Shown: positions 37,113 through 47,029, counted from the stretch's first letter. The stretch: 64,000 bases of DNA from Trinickia mobilis (GCF_017315705.1 NZ_JAFLRF010000016.1:62001-126000); one strand, 5' to 3'. The notes: a model not told the origin generated them from the sequence alone. A program made the numbers and translations.

Positions 37113-38768
37113 ATGAAAATCCAATCCGCTTTGAAGATCAGGCTGTCGATGGCCACGTGCGTCCTGGCGCTGGCGGCCGCCGTGTCGGCATTGACGATGC
37201 CCGACGCGCAAGCGCAAGCCGCGAGCGCCGTTCATTCGCTCAAGGCGAAGCATCACAAGGCACACGTTGCCGTGCCCGATGGCCCCGATCAGCCGCTTCT
37301 CGACGCGAACGACGCGCGCTTCTTTTTGACCCGCGTGGGCTTCGCGCCCGATTCCAACGAAGTCGCTCCATACGTTGGCCTCTCGCGCGAGCAGGCGGTC
37401 GATAAAGTGCTCGGGGCTGCGCGTACGCAAGCCGTCACGCCGTTGCCGGTCTGGGCCAGCGAGCCGATCCCGACGCGCGCCGAGCAGCGCGAACGGATGC
37501 CCGACGAGCGTCGCGCCGAACAGCAGACGCGCGGTCAGCGCTACGAAGCGCTGCGCGCGTGGTGGGTGCGCGAGATGGTGGTCACGCCGTCGCCGCTCAC
37601 CGAACGGATGACGCTCTTCTGGCACAACCACTTCACGTCGGGCCAGGACAAGGTCGGCTATCCGCAGGTGATGCTCGCGCAGGACGTGCTATTGCGGCGC
37701 GAAGCGCTCGGCAACTTCGGGGTCATGCTGCATGACGTCGCGAAAGACCCGGCGATGCTGCTTTATCTCGATGGTGCGAGCAATCGCAAGGGGCGACCGA
37801 ACGAAAATTTCGCGCGCGAGGCGATGGAGCTCTTCACGCTCGGCGAAGGCCACTACTCGCAGCACGACGTATCGGAAGCGGCGCGCGCGTATACCGGCTG
37901 GGCCGTCGATCCCGACACGCAGGCGTTCGTCTTCCGGCCGCAGTTGCATGACGACGGCCTGAAGACCGTGCTTGGCCGAACCGGCCCGTTCGACGGCGAC
38001 CAGGTGCTCGACATCCTGCTCGCTCAGCCCGAGACGGCGACGCTCGTGACCACGGAGCTTTGGCGCGAGTTCGTTTCCGAGGCGCCGGACGCGGTGCAGA
38101 TCGCGCCGATCGCCGATCGCTTCAGGGCGAGCCGCTACGACATCAAAGTGGCGCTGCGCGGGCTGTTCCTTTCCGACGCGTTCTGGAACGAGGACAACCG
38201 CGGCGTGCTGGTGAAGTCGCCGGTCGAATTCGTCGTCGGGACGCTGCGCGAATTCGACGTTGCCTATGACGGCACGGAGCCATTCGCAGGCGCCATTCGC
38301 AACCTCGGCGAAAACCTGTTCTATCCGCCGAACGTGAAGGGATGGCCGGGCGGGCAGGCGTGGATCAACAGCTCGACGCTGCTCGCGCGCAAGCAATTCG
38401 TCGAGCAGTTGTTCCGCGCGACCGAGCCGGGCAAGCTGCATCCGATGAAGCTCGGCGCGGCGGGCGCAGGCTCTCCCGGCATCAGCATGGCCGGTGGCGG
38501 AATGGCCGCCGCGAGCCCGACCGTAGCGGCAAACACGCGAGCGCAGAAAGCGATGGCAAAAGCCGGACCCGGCAGCATGCGCTTCGATCTCGACGGCTGG
38601 CTCGCGCAATTCGGCGCGGCGCCGAGCGGCAAGCCGGGGCTGTCGGCCGAGTTGCAATTGCAGCATGCGGTCCTGCCGATTGCGCCGGTCGATGCGATCG
38701 ATACCGACTCGACCGGCAGTGCCTATCTCGAGGCGCTTTTGATGGACCCGGCCTACCAGCTTAAATAA
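37113..38768 (+). CDS. DUF1800 family secreted protein
   Basis: A 551-residue protein with a signal peptide (MKIQSALKIRLSMATCVLALAAAVSAL split by the usual breaks; cleavage near AQAQA). The DUF1800 pattern is visible: HLLTR-like start RFFLTRVGFAP, the block MTLFWHNHFTSG, ENFAREAMELFTLGEGHY, and NVKGWPGGQAWIN. The biochemical function of DUF1800 is not established; the family is nearly always beside a DUF1501 gene, as here. Confidence 0.87.
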   Translation: MKIQSALKIRLSMATCVLALAAAVSALTMPDAQAQAASAVHSLKAKHHKAHVAVPDGPDQPLLDANDARFFLTRVGFAPDSNEVAPYVGLSREQAVDKVLGAARTQAVTPLPVWASEPIPTRAEQRERMPDERRAEQQTRGQRYEALRAWWVREMVVTPSPLTERMTLFWHNHFTSGQDKVGYPQVMLAQDVLLRREALGNFGVMLHDVAKDPAMLLYLDGASNRKGRPNENFAREAMELFTLGEGHYSQHDVSEAARAYTGWAVDPDTQAFVFRPQLHDDGLKTVLGRTGPFDGDQVLDILLAQPETATLVTTELWREFVSEAPDAVQIAPIADRFRASRYDIKVALRGLFLSDAFWNEDNRGVLVKSPVEFVVGTLREFDVAYDGTEPFAGAIRNLGENLFYPPNVKGWPGGQAWINSSTLLARKQFVEQLFRATEPGKLHPMKLGAAGAGSPGISMAGGGMAAASPTVAANTRAQKAMAKAGPGSMRFDLDGWLAQFGAAPSGKPGLSAELQLQHAVLPIAPVDAIDTDSTGSAYLEALLMDPAYQLK

Positions 38769-38881
38769 GTCCGCCCGCGCGCTCAACGAACGCGCGCGCA
38801 GGAGCGGGCGACAGCGATGAAAACGCCGCGAACGTGTGGGGGCACTTCGCTTGCAACGCGACAATCGAACGAGGAGCTGCA

Positions 38882-40120
38882 ATGAAGAGACGCGATTTCC
38901 TTGCGACAGCCGCCGCTAGCGGCGCATCGCTTTGGCGGCCGTTGTCGTTCGCCGGCGAGCCGCGGCGCAATGCCGCGGGCGCGTCGCTGCGAACTTACCG
39001 CAACCTCCTGATCCTCGTTGAGCTGAAGGGCGGCAACGACGGGCTGAACACCGTCATTCCCTACGCCGATCCAGCCTACCGGACGCTGCGCAAGAACATC
39101 GGCATCAAGCGCGAGCAGATGATTCCGCTCGACGATCGCACCGCGCTGCATCCGTCGCTTCAAACGCTGATGCCGCTTTGGCAGGCCAAGCAATTGGCGA
39201 TCGTCCAGGGCCTCAGCTATCCGCAACCGAACTTGTCACATTTCCGCTCGATCGAGATCTGGGATACGGCGTCGCGCTCCGACGAATATCTGCGCGAGGG
39301 GTGGCTGACGCGTGCCTTCGCGGAAGCGCCCGTGCCGTCGACTTTCGCGGCCGATGGCGTAGTGATCGGCAGCGCGGAAATGGGTCCGCTCGCCAACGGC
39401 GCGCGAGCGATCGCGCTCGTGAATCCGACGCAGTTCGTGCGCGCGTCGCGTCTCGCGACGCCGGTTTCGCTGCACGAACGCAACCCCGAGCTCGAGCACA
39501 TACTCGACGTCGAGAACGACATCGTGAAGGCAGCCGACCGGTTGCGGCCCGCCGTCAACGGCGCGGCGCGCGACGGCCAGTATCCGTTGAAGACCGCCTT
39601 TGCTCCGGGGGCGTTCGGCACGTCGATCAAGACGGCGATGCAGGTGCTCGCGGCATGCGACACGCCGCAGGGACGGCCGAAAGCAGGGCAAGGCGTCGCG
39701 GTGATCCGTCTCACGTTGAACGGCTTCGATACTCACCAGAACCAGCCCGGCCAACAGGCCGCCTTGCTCAAGCAGCTTGCGGACGGCTTCGCGTCGATGC
39801 GTTCGGCGCTGATCGAGCTCGGCCGTTGGGACAACACGCTCGTGGTGACGTACGCGGAATTCGGCCGGCGCCCGCGCGAAAACGAGAGCAACGGCACGGA
39901 TCACGGGACGGCGGCGCCTCACTTCGTGACGGGCGGACTCGTGCGCGGCGGACTATACGGCGCGGCGCCTGATCTTGCCCGGCTCGATGGGAATGGCAAC
40001 CTGCCCGTCGGCGTGGACTTCCGGCAGATCTATGCGACCGTGCTCGGACCGTGGTGGGGGCTCGACGCGTCGAGCGTTCTTGGACAGCGCTTCGAGCCGC
40101 TGCCATTGCTGCGGGTCTAG
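38882..40120 (+). CDS. DUF1501 family protein with twin-arginine signal
   Basis: A 412-residue protein beginning MKRRDFLATAAASGAS, a twin-arginine export signal, so it is probably folded in the cytosol and exported. The body has alkaline-phosphatase-superfamily features (LVELKGGNDGLNTVIPY, a central NGFDTHQNQPGQQAALL block, TEFGRR-like YAEFGRRPREN, GTDHGTAAPHFV) as in DUF1501. AGGAG lies 5 bases before the ATG, which excludes the longer frame from 38834. It is co-directional with the DUF1800 gene (113-base gap). Confidence 0.88.
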   Translation: MKRRDFLATAAASGASLWRPLSFAGEPRRNAAGASLRTYRNLLILVELKGGNDGLNTVIPYADPAYRTLRKNIGIKREQMIPLDDRTALHPSLQTLMPLWQAKQLAIVQGLSYPQPNLSHFRSIEIWDTASRSDEYLREGWLTRAFAEAPVPSTFAADGVVIGSAEMGPLANGARAIALVNPTQFVRASRLATPVSLHERNPELEHILDVENDIVKAADRLRPAVNGAARDGQYPLKTAFAPGAFGTSIKTAMQVLAACDTPQGRPKAGQGVAVIRLTLNGFDTHQNQPGQQAALLKQLADGFASMRSALIELGRWDNTLVVTYAEFGRRPRENESNGTDHGTAAPHFVTGGLVRGGLYGAAPDLARLDGNGNLPVGVDFRQIYATVLGPWWGLDASSVLGQRFEPLPLLRV

Positions 40121-40166
40121 CGCGCGGCGCGGACGGCATTTCGCGGCACCGCCAGGATCGCGCCGG

Positions 40167-41000
40167 CTAGCGTTTGCGCGCGGCGCGCCAGGCGATCCAC
40201 AGCTTGCGGATCGGCGTCAGTGCGATGCGCTGGTGCAGCACCTGGTAGCCGTCGCGTTCGATTTCGTCGAGCACGGACAGCGCGAGCGCCACCTGCGCGC
40301 GCAGCGTGCGCTGGGTGCCGCGTTCCGCGATCGGAATGCCGGCCAGCGCCGTCTTCAGCGCGTCGCGGGCGCGACCCGTCTGGAAGCGCATCAGTTCGGT
40401 AAACGCTGCGCTGTATTTCCGATTGATCAAATCGGCTGCCGTCACCTGATAGCGCTGCAATTCATCGATCGGAACATAGATGCGGCCGTGTCGAGCGTCA
40501 TTGCCCAGTTCCTGCACGAACTGCGCGAGCATCAGCGCATTGCCGATCGGTTTCGCCCATTCGGCGGCATGGTGCGGATCGCGCGCGGTGGCGCGCGCGA
40601 CCGTCGCGGCGAAGGTTCCGCCGACGTGCTCGATATAGCGGCGCAGATTCGGAAAATCGAGGTAGCGCGCCTGATCGAGGTCCATCTGGAAGCCGGCGAC
40701 GAGCGCCTGCAGCGCGTCTTCTTCCGCGCGCACGTCGCTGCAGTGCGCGGCGAGTGCGAGCGATACCGGATGCGATGGCTGCCCCGCGGCCAGCGCCGCC
40801 GTCTCCTTTTGCCACCAGGCGAGCTTGGTGCGGCCGACGGTCGGGTCGCTCGTTTCCTGCACGGTTTCTTCGAGTTCGCGGCGAAGCGCAAAGAGCGCGG
40901 TGAGAAGAGGCTGGCGTGCCAGCGGCGCCTGGCGCAGCGCGTAGTAAGCACTCGAGCCGGGCGGCGCCGCTTTTTGCTGGCAATATTCGTCGAAATTCAC
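40167..41000 (-). CDS. Squalene/phytoene synthase-like protein (HpnD type)
   Basis: A roughly 277-residue isoprenyl diphosphate synthase homologue. The two Asp-rich prenyl-diphosphate motifs of the family are altered: the first resembles ALRRELEETV rather than DxxxD, and the second is QELGNDARHGRIYVP (close to the DxxxDxxxGR form of squalene and presqualene synthases). Hopanoid-type HpnD is the closest guess; the altered first motif makes activity uncertain. The start may be GTG at 41000 (VNFDEYCQQ) or ATG at 41048; the shorter form fits the family. It is convergent with the DUF1501 gene. Confidence 0.8.
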   Translation of the reverse strand: MNFDEYCQQKAAPPGSSAYYALRQAPLARQPLLTALFALRRELEETVQETSDPTVGRTKLAWWQKETAALAAGQPSHPVSLALAAHCSDVRAEEDALQALVAGFQMDLDQARYLDFPNLRRYIEHVGGTFAATVARATARDPHHAAEWAKPIGNALMLAQFVQELGNDARHGRIYVPIDELQRYQVTAADLINRKYSAAFTELMRFQTGRARDALKTALAGIPIAERGTQRTLRAQVALALSVLDEIERDGYQVLHQRIALTPIRKLWIAWRAARKR

Positions 41001-41236
41001 TTGAGCGGGGACTTGGAGGATGCGGATTGCGCCGCAAGGGGCGCGCATGTCGCCATGCGGGCAGTCGGGAATTCTAGCATCGAGGCGTGTCGAGAGTTGC
41101 AGACAACGCCGTGCGAATCAGTTAGAATCTCGCGCTTGCACTTTTCGATGCGAAGATCGCCCGGCCCGCGAGGCGGGGCGAGCAGCGAAAAGCGCGCCAT
41201 ACAGCGGACGCCGCGTGCAATGCGCGGCAGCCGATT

Positions 41237-41323
41237 GCGAGGATGGCGAAATTGGTAGACGCACCAGGTTTAGGTCCTGACGCCCGCAAGGGTGTGCGGG
41301 TTCGAGTCCCGCTCCTCGCACCA
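41237..41323 (+). tRNA. tRNA-Leu (anticodon TAG)
   Basis: An 87-base class II tRNA with encoded CCA. The acceptor GCGAGGA pairs with TCCTCGC, the D-arm has TGGCGAAATTGGTAGACGC, the anticodon loop TTTAGGT gives TAG (41271-41273), the variable arm is long as for leucine, and the T-arm is GCGGGTTCGAGTCCCGC. Confidence 0.96.
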
Positions 41324-41557
41324 CGACTTTTGTCGATCGATATTCTCCGCTTGTCGCCATTTGCACGGCCCGCGCGCTTTATGCGCGTTTGCTTTGTGCT
41401 GTCTGCTCTTTCTGAGGATTCTGGAAGGCGAACGTGATCCGTCCGGCTTTTCAAACTGGCGCCGTAACGCATCGATTTGGTTGCGCGCACAACTAATTTC
41501 ACCTATTCTGGTTCGATCGAAGCGCTGTTCTCACGTGCTGCACGCGAGGAGATCGAG

Positions 41558-42313
41558 ATGGAAGTCGCCGAATCCGCAAACCTGACCGCCGACGAGCGCG
41601 CGTTGCGCGAGCAATTGGCGGGCACCTACCGCATCTTCGCGATGCTCGGTTGGACCGAGCTGATCTACAACCACATCACCTTGCGCGTTCCCGGCCCCGA
41701 CACGCATTTCCTGATCAATCCGTTTGGCTTGCACTACACGGAAGTCACCGCGTCGAATCTCGTCAAGATCGATCTCCAGGGGCGCGTGATCGGTGAGTCG
41801 ACGCATCGCGTGAATCCGGCGGGTTTCGTCGTGCATGCGGCGATTCACCGGGCTCTGCCGGACGCGCATTGCGTCATGCACACGCATACTACGGCGGGCC
41901 TTGCCGTCGCATGCTCCGAGGCCGGCCTCGAGAATTCGAACTTCTATTCCGCACAGCTCGAAGGGATGGTCGCGTATCACGACTTCGAGGGCATCACGGT
42001 GCGCGCCGACGAGGGTCCGCGGCTCCTCGCCAACCTCGGCGACAGGCGTCTCCTGATCCTGCGCAACCACGGACTGCTTGCGATCGGTACGACGATCGCT
42101 CAGGCGTTCGCGCGTCTGTGGACGCTCAATCGCGCCTGCGAGATCCAGCTTGCGACTGCGGCGCTGGGTCCCGCGCGGCACATCGCGGCAGAGGTCGCCG
42201 CGCGCTGCGCGCGCGACTCGCTGCAATTCGATCCGAAATACGGCGCGGGCCAGGACGTGCTGGACGCGCTGCTGCGCCGGGTCGAGCGCATCGACCCGTC
42301 TTACAAGGAGTGA
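41558..42313 (+). CDS. Class II aldolase/adducin family protein
   Basis: A 251-residue zinc-type aldolase-fold protein. Metal ligands appear as the MHTHTT motif (about 110-115) and a later NHGLLAIG block; ITLRVPGPDTHFLINPFGLHYTEVTASNLV is the usual adducin-type front. GAGGAG precedes the ATG at 41558. It is followed 6 bases later by a ketopantoate reductase-like gene, so the two should act on one pathway, perhaps a branched or hydroxy acid; the substrate is unknown. Confidence 0.87.
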   Translation: MEVAESANLTADERALREQLAGTYRIFAMLGWTELIYNHITLRVPGPDTHFLINPFGLHYTEVTASNLVKIDLQGRVIGESTHRVNPAGFVVHAAIHRALPDAHCVMHTHTTAGLAVACSEAGLENSNFYSAQLEGMVAYHDFEGITVRADEGPRLLANLGDRRLLILRNHGLLAIGTTIAQAFARLWTLNRACEIQLATAALGPARHIAAEVAARCARDSLQFDPKYGAGQDVLDALLRRVERIDPSYKE

Positions 42314-42319
42314 CATCTC

Positions 42320-43315
42320 ATGGCGCCACAAGCAGATCAGGCAATGCGGACGACAGTCGTGGGAGCCGGAGCGATCGGCGGACTGCTCGCCGCGGCGCTC
42401 GCGCGCGCGGGGCACGACGTCAGCGTGCTCGCGCGCGGCAAGACGCTCGCCGCGATTCGCGCGAACGGCATTCGGATCATCGATGGCGAAAGCCAGACGA
42501 GCGTAGCTGTCAATGCGAACGACGATGCCGCGGTGCTCGGCGTGCAAGACTGCGTCGTGATCGCGCTCAAGGCGCAGGCGTTGCCGGATATCGCAGCGAG
42601 CCTGCGTCCGCTGGTTGGCGCGGACACGACGATCGTCGCGGCGATGAACGGCTTGCCCTGGTGGTTTCTCGACGGCGAGGAGGGGCCGCTGTCTGGCCAA
42701 TCGATCGATGCCGTCGAACCGAACGGCGTGGTTTCGGCGGCCTTGCCGTGCGCTCAATCGATCGGCTGTGTCGTGCATCTGTCGTCGTCTTGCGACGCGC
42801 CAGGCGTGATCCGGCGAGGGCGCGGCAACCGGCTGATCGTCGGCGCGTCGCGCAAGTCACTCGCCGGGCGTGCGCAGGAGCTGGCTTCGGCGCTCGCGGC
42901 GGGAGGCTTCGACGCAAGCGCGTCGGACGACATCCGAAGCGAGATCTGGGCGAAGCTGTGGGGCAACATGAACATGAACCCGCTTTCCGCGTTGACCGGT
43001 TCGACGGCCGATCGCCTGCTCGACGATCCGCTCACGCATGCGCTCGTGCTGAGGATGATGGAGGAGGCCGAGGCGATCGGCGCGCGGCTAGGGTTGTCGA
43101 CGGGCATGGCGGCGCCGGAACGCGTCGCGGTGACGCGCAAGCTCGGCGCGTTCAAGACATCGATGCTGCAGGACATGGAGGCGGGGCGGCCGCTCGAAAT
43201 CGGGCCGATACTCGGCGTGTTTCCCGAGTTGGGCCGCAAGCTCGGCGTGCCGACGCCTTTCTGCGACGCCGTGCTCGGCCTGCTGCGCCAACGCGCTGCG
43301 AATAGCGGACTGTGA
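42320..43315 (+). CDS. Ketopantoate reductase-like oxidoreductase (ApbA/PanE family)
   Basis: A 331-residue NADPH-dependent 2-dehydropantoate 2-reductase family protein: Rossmann motif VVGAGAIGGLLAAAL at the N-terminus, the NG block AAMNGLPWWF, the catalytic-lysine and Asn region EIWAKLWGNMNMNPLSALTG, and the conserved SMLQDMEAGRPLEIGPI near the C-terminus. Many members with the extended central part are not true PanE. The pairing with an aldolase gene suggests a catabolic role. Confidence 0.85.
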   Translation: MAPQADQAMRTTVVGAGAIGGLLAAALARAGHDVSVLARGKTLAAIRANGIRIIDGESQTSVAVNANDDAAVLGVQDCVVIALKAQALPDIAASLRPLVGADTTIVAAMNGLPWWFLDGEEGPLSGQSIDAVEPNGVVSAALPCAQSIGCVVHLSSSCDAPGVIRRGRGNRLIVGASRKSLAGRAQELASALAAGGFDASASDDIRSEIWAKLWGNMNMNPLSALTGSTADRLLDDPLTHALVLRMMEEAEAIGARLGLSTGMAAPERVAVTRKLGAFKTSMLQDMEAGRPLEIGPILGVFPELGRKLGVPTPFCDAVLGLLRQRAANSGL

Positions 43316-43368
43316 CTGGCGCGTGACGCTCGGCGCCGCGGCGCGCTTTTTCTTGCGTGATCTCCACG

Positions 43369-43821
43369 TCATTGCGCATTCGGCAGCGCATGCGCGATCA
43401 CCTTGTTGAGGGCCTGTCCGAATGCTTCGCGTTCTTTTTCGTCGAGGCAATCGAACAAATCGGCGTTCCACTTGCGCGCGATCGGCATGACCTTGCGATA
43501 GAGCACGCGGCCCTCCTCCGTCAGTGAAATGAGCACGACGCGGCCGTCATCGACGCTCGTTTCCCGTTCGACCAGACCGCGCTTGATCAGCGCCTCGGCG
43601 GCCCGGCTCGCCTGACTCTTGTCGAGGTTCGCGTGCTTTGCGAGGTCCATGATCGAGAACGGGCCGAACGAACCGACCGATGCGATCACCCGCGCCTCCG
43701 GAAGCGTGATGTCGAGCTTGGTCTGATAGAGCTCGCTGATTCCGCGATCGGACAACTTGTTCAGCACATGCATGCGATATGTCAAGAACTGATCGAGCCC
43801 GGCTTTGGCGGCGGCCTTCAT
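43369..43821 (-). CDS. MarR-family transcriptional regulator
   Basis: A 150-residue winged-helix repressor. The DNA-binding unit is visible (SIMDLAKHANLDKSQASRAAEALIKRGLVERETSVDDGRVVLISLTEEG, with the DxR wing motif). GGGAG precedes the ATG at 43821. It is convergent with the aldolase/reductase operon and sits just downstream of the glycerate kinase gene; which of them it controls is not clear. Confidence 0.9.
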   Translation of the reverse strand: MKAAAKAGLDQFLTYRMHVLNKLSDRGISELYQTKLDITLPEARVIASVGSFGPFSIMDLAKHANLDKSQASRAAEALIKRGLVERETSVDDGRVVLISLTEEGRVLYRKVMPIARKWNADLFDCLDEKEREAFGQALNKVIAHALPNAQ

Positions 43822-43911
43822 AGTGCTCCCGTTGGTCGTCTTGGTGGATGCGGCTAGCGGTGGAATTGTTGCCGCATCCGGTGGGCCGGTCAACGCACTA
43901 TTTCACGAACT

Positions 43912-45054
43912 TCACGAACCGTACTTCAAGCGCGTGAGCTGCTCGGCCTCGTTCGCAAGCAGCCGCGCAGCATCGCGAATCGCAACTTCGAGCGTGATCG
44001 GGCCGGGCGCCGGCGAGAAGCAGCCGGTGAAATGCTCCGACAGCCGCGGCAGCGCGGCGGCATCGACTGCGCCCGACAAGAGCGTTGCCGGCACGCCCGC
44101 CGCGCGCGCATGGGCGCATGCGATGTAGGGCGCCTTGCCGTGCAGGGTCTGCACATCGGAGCGGCCTTCGCCGGTGATGAGCCAGTTCGCGCCTTCGAGG
44201 GCGGTGCCGAGCCCGACTTGCGCCGCCACGACCTCCGCGCCCGGCTCGAAGCGCGCACTGAGCAGGTGAAGGGCGAAGCCGAGCCCGCCGGCCGCGCCCG
44301 CACCGGGCTGATCCCGGACCGTGCGGCCGAGTGCAGGCTCGATCAGATCGGCAAAGCTGGCGAGCGCACGGTCGATGGGCGCCACCTGGTCGGGCTTGAC
44401 GCCTTTCTGCGGGCCGAAGACCGCGGTTGCGCCGTGTTCGCCGGTCAACGGATTGTCGACGTCGGACATGCCCACGAACGACGCCTGTGCCAGCCGCGGA
44501 TCGAGTTGCGACACATCGACGCGCGCGAGCTTCGCAAGCTGTTCGGGCGTCGGCGCGAGCTCGCGATCGCCGGCATCGAAGAACTTCACGCCGAGGCCGG
44601 CCAGGAGACCCGCGCCGCCGTCGTTGGTGCTGCTGCCGCCAAGCGCGACAAAGAACTTGCGCACGCCGGCATCGAGCAGCGCGCGAATCGCTTCGCCCAT
44701 CCCGCGCGAGTCGCGCGCCTCGACCGGCACGCTCATACCGACTTCGTCGGTGATGCCGACGATTTCGGCTGTCTCGACGATCGCGCTGCCGTCAGGCAAA
44801 AGTCCGATGGCCGCGTCGCGCGCCGCATCCGACGCGCCGCGCACGCGCAGCACGCGGCGCTCGCCGCCGCGCACGAGCATCGCGTCGAGCGTGCCTTCGC
44901 CGCCGTCGGCCATCGGACACAGGCGCACCACGGCGTCCGGCCGCGCGCGCCGGATGCCGTCGGCGATGGCTTGCGCGACTTGCTCGGCGGAGAGCGAACC
45001 TTTGAAGGAATCGGGAGCGACGACGACGACGGGCGAGGGCGTTGGATTCGGCAT
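43912..45054 (-). CDS. Glycerate kinase (GarK/GlxK family)
   Basis: A 380-residue kinase that phosphorylates D-glycerate, usually at position 2. Family hallmarks are VVVAPDSFKGSLSA at the N-terminus, CPMADGGEGTLDAM, LGGSSTNDGGAG and ITGEGRSDVQTLHGKAP. It is complete. Glycerate arises from tartronate semialdehyde or serine breakdown; the beta-hydroxyacid dehydrogenase at 9.2 kb could belong to the same route but is far away. Confidence 0.93.
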   Translation of the reverse strand: MPNPTPSPVVVVAPDSFKGSLSAEQVAQAIADGIRRARPDAVVRLCPMADGGEGTLDAMLVRGGERRVLRVRGASDAARDAAIGLLPDGSAIVETAEIVGITDEVGMSVPVEARDSRGMGEAIRALLDAGVRKFFVALGGSSTNDGGAGLLAGLGVKFFDAGDRELAPTPEQLAKLARVDVSQLDPRLAQASFVGMSDVDNPLTGEHGATAVFGPQKGVKPDQVAPIDRALASFADLIEPALGRTVRDQPGAGAAGGLGFALHLLSARFEPGAEVVAAQVGLGTALEGANWLITGEGRSDVQTLHGKAPYIACAHARAAGVPATLLSGAVDAAALPRLSEHFTGCFSPAPGPITLEVAIRDAARLLANEAEQLTRLKYGS

Positions 45055-45676
45055 AGTGACTCTGAATTAATTGGTGTCGTTGCGAAGGCTCGGCCGGCCG
45101 CGCGGGCCGGCCCCGGGCCAGGCGCGGTCGCGACCTTGTGCGTTAGCTTATCAGCAGCACGTGCATCCCCGAATAAGCCTGACGGCATAGCGGAGATTGG
45201 CGCTATATTGCGCGCCGCCGACCGATTTGATTAGTCCGCAAGATGTAAAAACAGTCCGAACGGCGCTCAATTCAGCGCGCGGGTTGTGCGAGAGCGCTGA
45301 ATCTGGGCTGGCCGGACAAATAGTTTGCTAGAATACTCGATTCTTCCGATCCAAACCGTGCTGCCGGTAGCAAAGGAAGCGGGTGAGAATCCGGTGATTA
45401 AGCGGCAAACAACCGGCAAGGAAGATCCGGCAACGAACGGGCAAAAGGCGCAGCAAATAGCGGGACAGCGGCGGGAACGCTGCTCGCGAGAAATCGGTAG
45501 GCGAGGACGTCGCGTAAAGCCCTGGGTCGCGGGTTCGTGGCGCACGCGGCTGCGGCGCACGAGTTGCGCAACGCGCATGCCGACGCTCCGCTGCAGCGCG
45601 AATCCGGGCGCGACACATCGGCACGGCGCGGAATAGATAACTGATTCGCTTGAATAATTTTAGGACGATTGAAGCC
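45055..45676. promoter_or_regulatory. tig: Control region and long leader of the tig-clpP-clpX-lon block
   Basis: A 622-base gap before tig. An extended -10 element, TGCTAGAAT at 45326-45334, is followed by about 340 bases without a credible gene, so the tig transcript may carry a long leader. The leader has alternating GC-rich complementary words that could fold, and includes GGTGAGAATCCGG at 45384-45396, which resembles one conserved core of cobalamin riboswitches; other conserved parts are missing. Confidence 0.45.
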
Positions 45677-47029
45677 ATGGCTAACGTTGTAGAAAACCTC
45701 GGCAAGCTCGAACGCCGCGTAACGATTTCCCTTCCGAAAGACGTGGTGCAGGAGGAAGTGAACTCGCGTATCCGCCAACTCGCGAAGAACGTTCGCATGC
45801 CGGGTTTCCGCCCTGGCAAGGTGCCGCTCAAGATGGTGACGCAACAGTATTCGGGCCAGGTCGAGGCCGAAGTGTTGAGCGACAAGGTCGGCAAGCAATT
45901 CTTCGACATCAGTCGCGCCGAGAACCTGCGCGTGGCCGGCCAGCCGAGCTTCAGCCCGAAGGAGGGCGCGGGCGATGAAGCGTTTGCGTTCGACGCCACG
46001 TTCGAGGTCTATCCGGAAGTGAAGCTGGGCGACGTGACCGCAGCGGAAATCGAGCGCACCGTGACCACGATCACGGAAGCGGAAATCGACCGCACGCTGG
46101 ACATCCTGCGCAAGCAGCGCGTGCACTACCACGCGCGCGGCGAAGCCGGCGAGCACGGCGACGGCGGCGCGAACGCCGCGGCGCAAGAAGGCGATCGCGT
46201 GACGGTCGACTTCGTCGGCCAGATCGACGGCGTCGCGTTCCAAGGCGGCAGCGCCGAAGACTTCGGCTTCGTGCTCGGCGAAGGCCGCATGCTGCCGGAG
46301 TTCGAAAAGGCGGCAACCGGCGTCAAGGCAGGTGAAGCACGCGAATTCGACCTGACGTTCCCCGAGGACTACCACGGCAAGGAAGTGGCGGGTAAGACGG
46401 CGCAATTCACGATCACGATGAAGAAGATCGAATGGCCGCACCTGCCGGAGATCGACGAAGAATTCGCGAAGTCGCTCGGCATCGCCGATGGCGATCTGAC
46501 GAAGATGCGCGCGGAGATCAAGGAGAACCTCGAGCGCGAAGCGAAGCGCCGCACGCAGGCCATCGTCAAGAATCAAGTGATGGATGCGCTCCTGAAGATC
46601 GCCGAGCTCGACGTGCCGAACGCGCTGATCGAACAAGACCAGCAGCGCCTTGTCGAGATGGCCCGTCAGGATCTCGCGCAACGCGGCGTGCCGAACGCAG
46701 CCGACGCGCCGATTCCGGCCGAAATGTTCAAGGAGCAAGCCGAGCGCCGCGTGAAGCTCGGCCTCGTGCTCGCCGAGCTCGTGAAGGAGAACAAACTCGA
46801 AGCGAAGCCTGAGCAGATTCGCGCCGAAGTCGACGAATTCGCGAAAAGCTACGAAGACCCGAAGGAAGTCGTCCGCTGGTATTATTCCAACCAGCAGCGC
46901 CTTGCTGAAATGGAAGCGTACGTCGTTGAGAGCAACGTCGTCGAGTTCGTGCTCGGCAAGGCCAAGGTGACGGACAAGGAAGTAAGCTTCGAAGCACTGG
47001 CAAGCGCAACGGCGCAAGCGCAAGCTTAA
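45677..47029 (+). CDS. tig: Trigger factor
   Basis: A 450-residue ribosome-bound chaperone with peptidyl-prolyl isomerase activity. The ribosome-binding signature region appears as [24 protein letters not shown] (about 30-53, containing GFRPGK), the FKBP-type domain as [20 protein letters not shown] (about 172-190), and the C-terminal helical arms follow. The start at 45677 begins [14 protein letters not shown] as in the family; a frame extension upstream is ignored. It opens the tig-clpP-clpX-lon-hupB block. Confidence 0.97.
   Translation: MANVVENLGKLERRVTISLPKDVVQEEVNSRIRQLAKNVRMPGFRPGKVPLKMVTQQYSGQVEAEVLSDKVGKQFFDISRAENLRVAGQPSFSPKEGAGDEAFAFDATFEVYPEVKLGDVTAAEIERTVTTITEAEIDRTLDILRKQRVHYHARGEAGEHGDGGANAAAQEGDRVTVDFVGQIDGVAFQGGSAEDFGFVLGEGRMLPEFEKAATGVKAGEAREFDLTFPEDYHGKEVAGKTAQFTITMKKIEWPHLPEIDEEFAKSLGIADGDLTKMRAEIKENLEREAKRRTQAIVKNQVMDALLKIAELDVPNALIEQDQQRLVEMARQDLAQRGVPNAADAPIPAEMFKEQAERRVKLGLVLAELVKENKLEAKPEQIRAEVDEFAKSYEDPKEVVRWYYSNQQRLAEMEAYVVESNVVEFVLGKAKVTDKEVSFEALASATAQAQA

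Noticed and set aside
45364-45400. Cobalamin riboswitch call
   Set aside because: Only one core segment resembles the consensus. The CCCGCnACTGT segment and a convincing B12 box are missing, and tig is not a B12-related gene. Kept only as a note on the leader.
45325-45636. A 103-codon open frame upstream of tig
   Set aside because: Arg-rich, no ribosome site, no family pattern; it lies in the probable leader.
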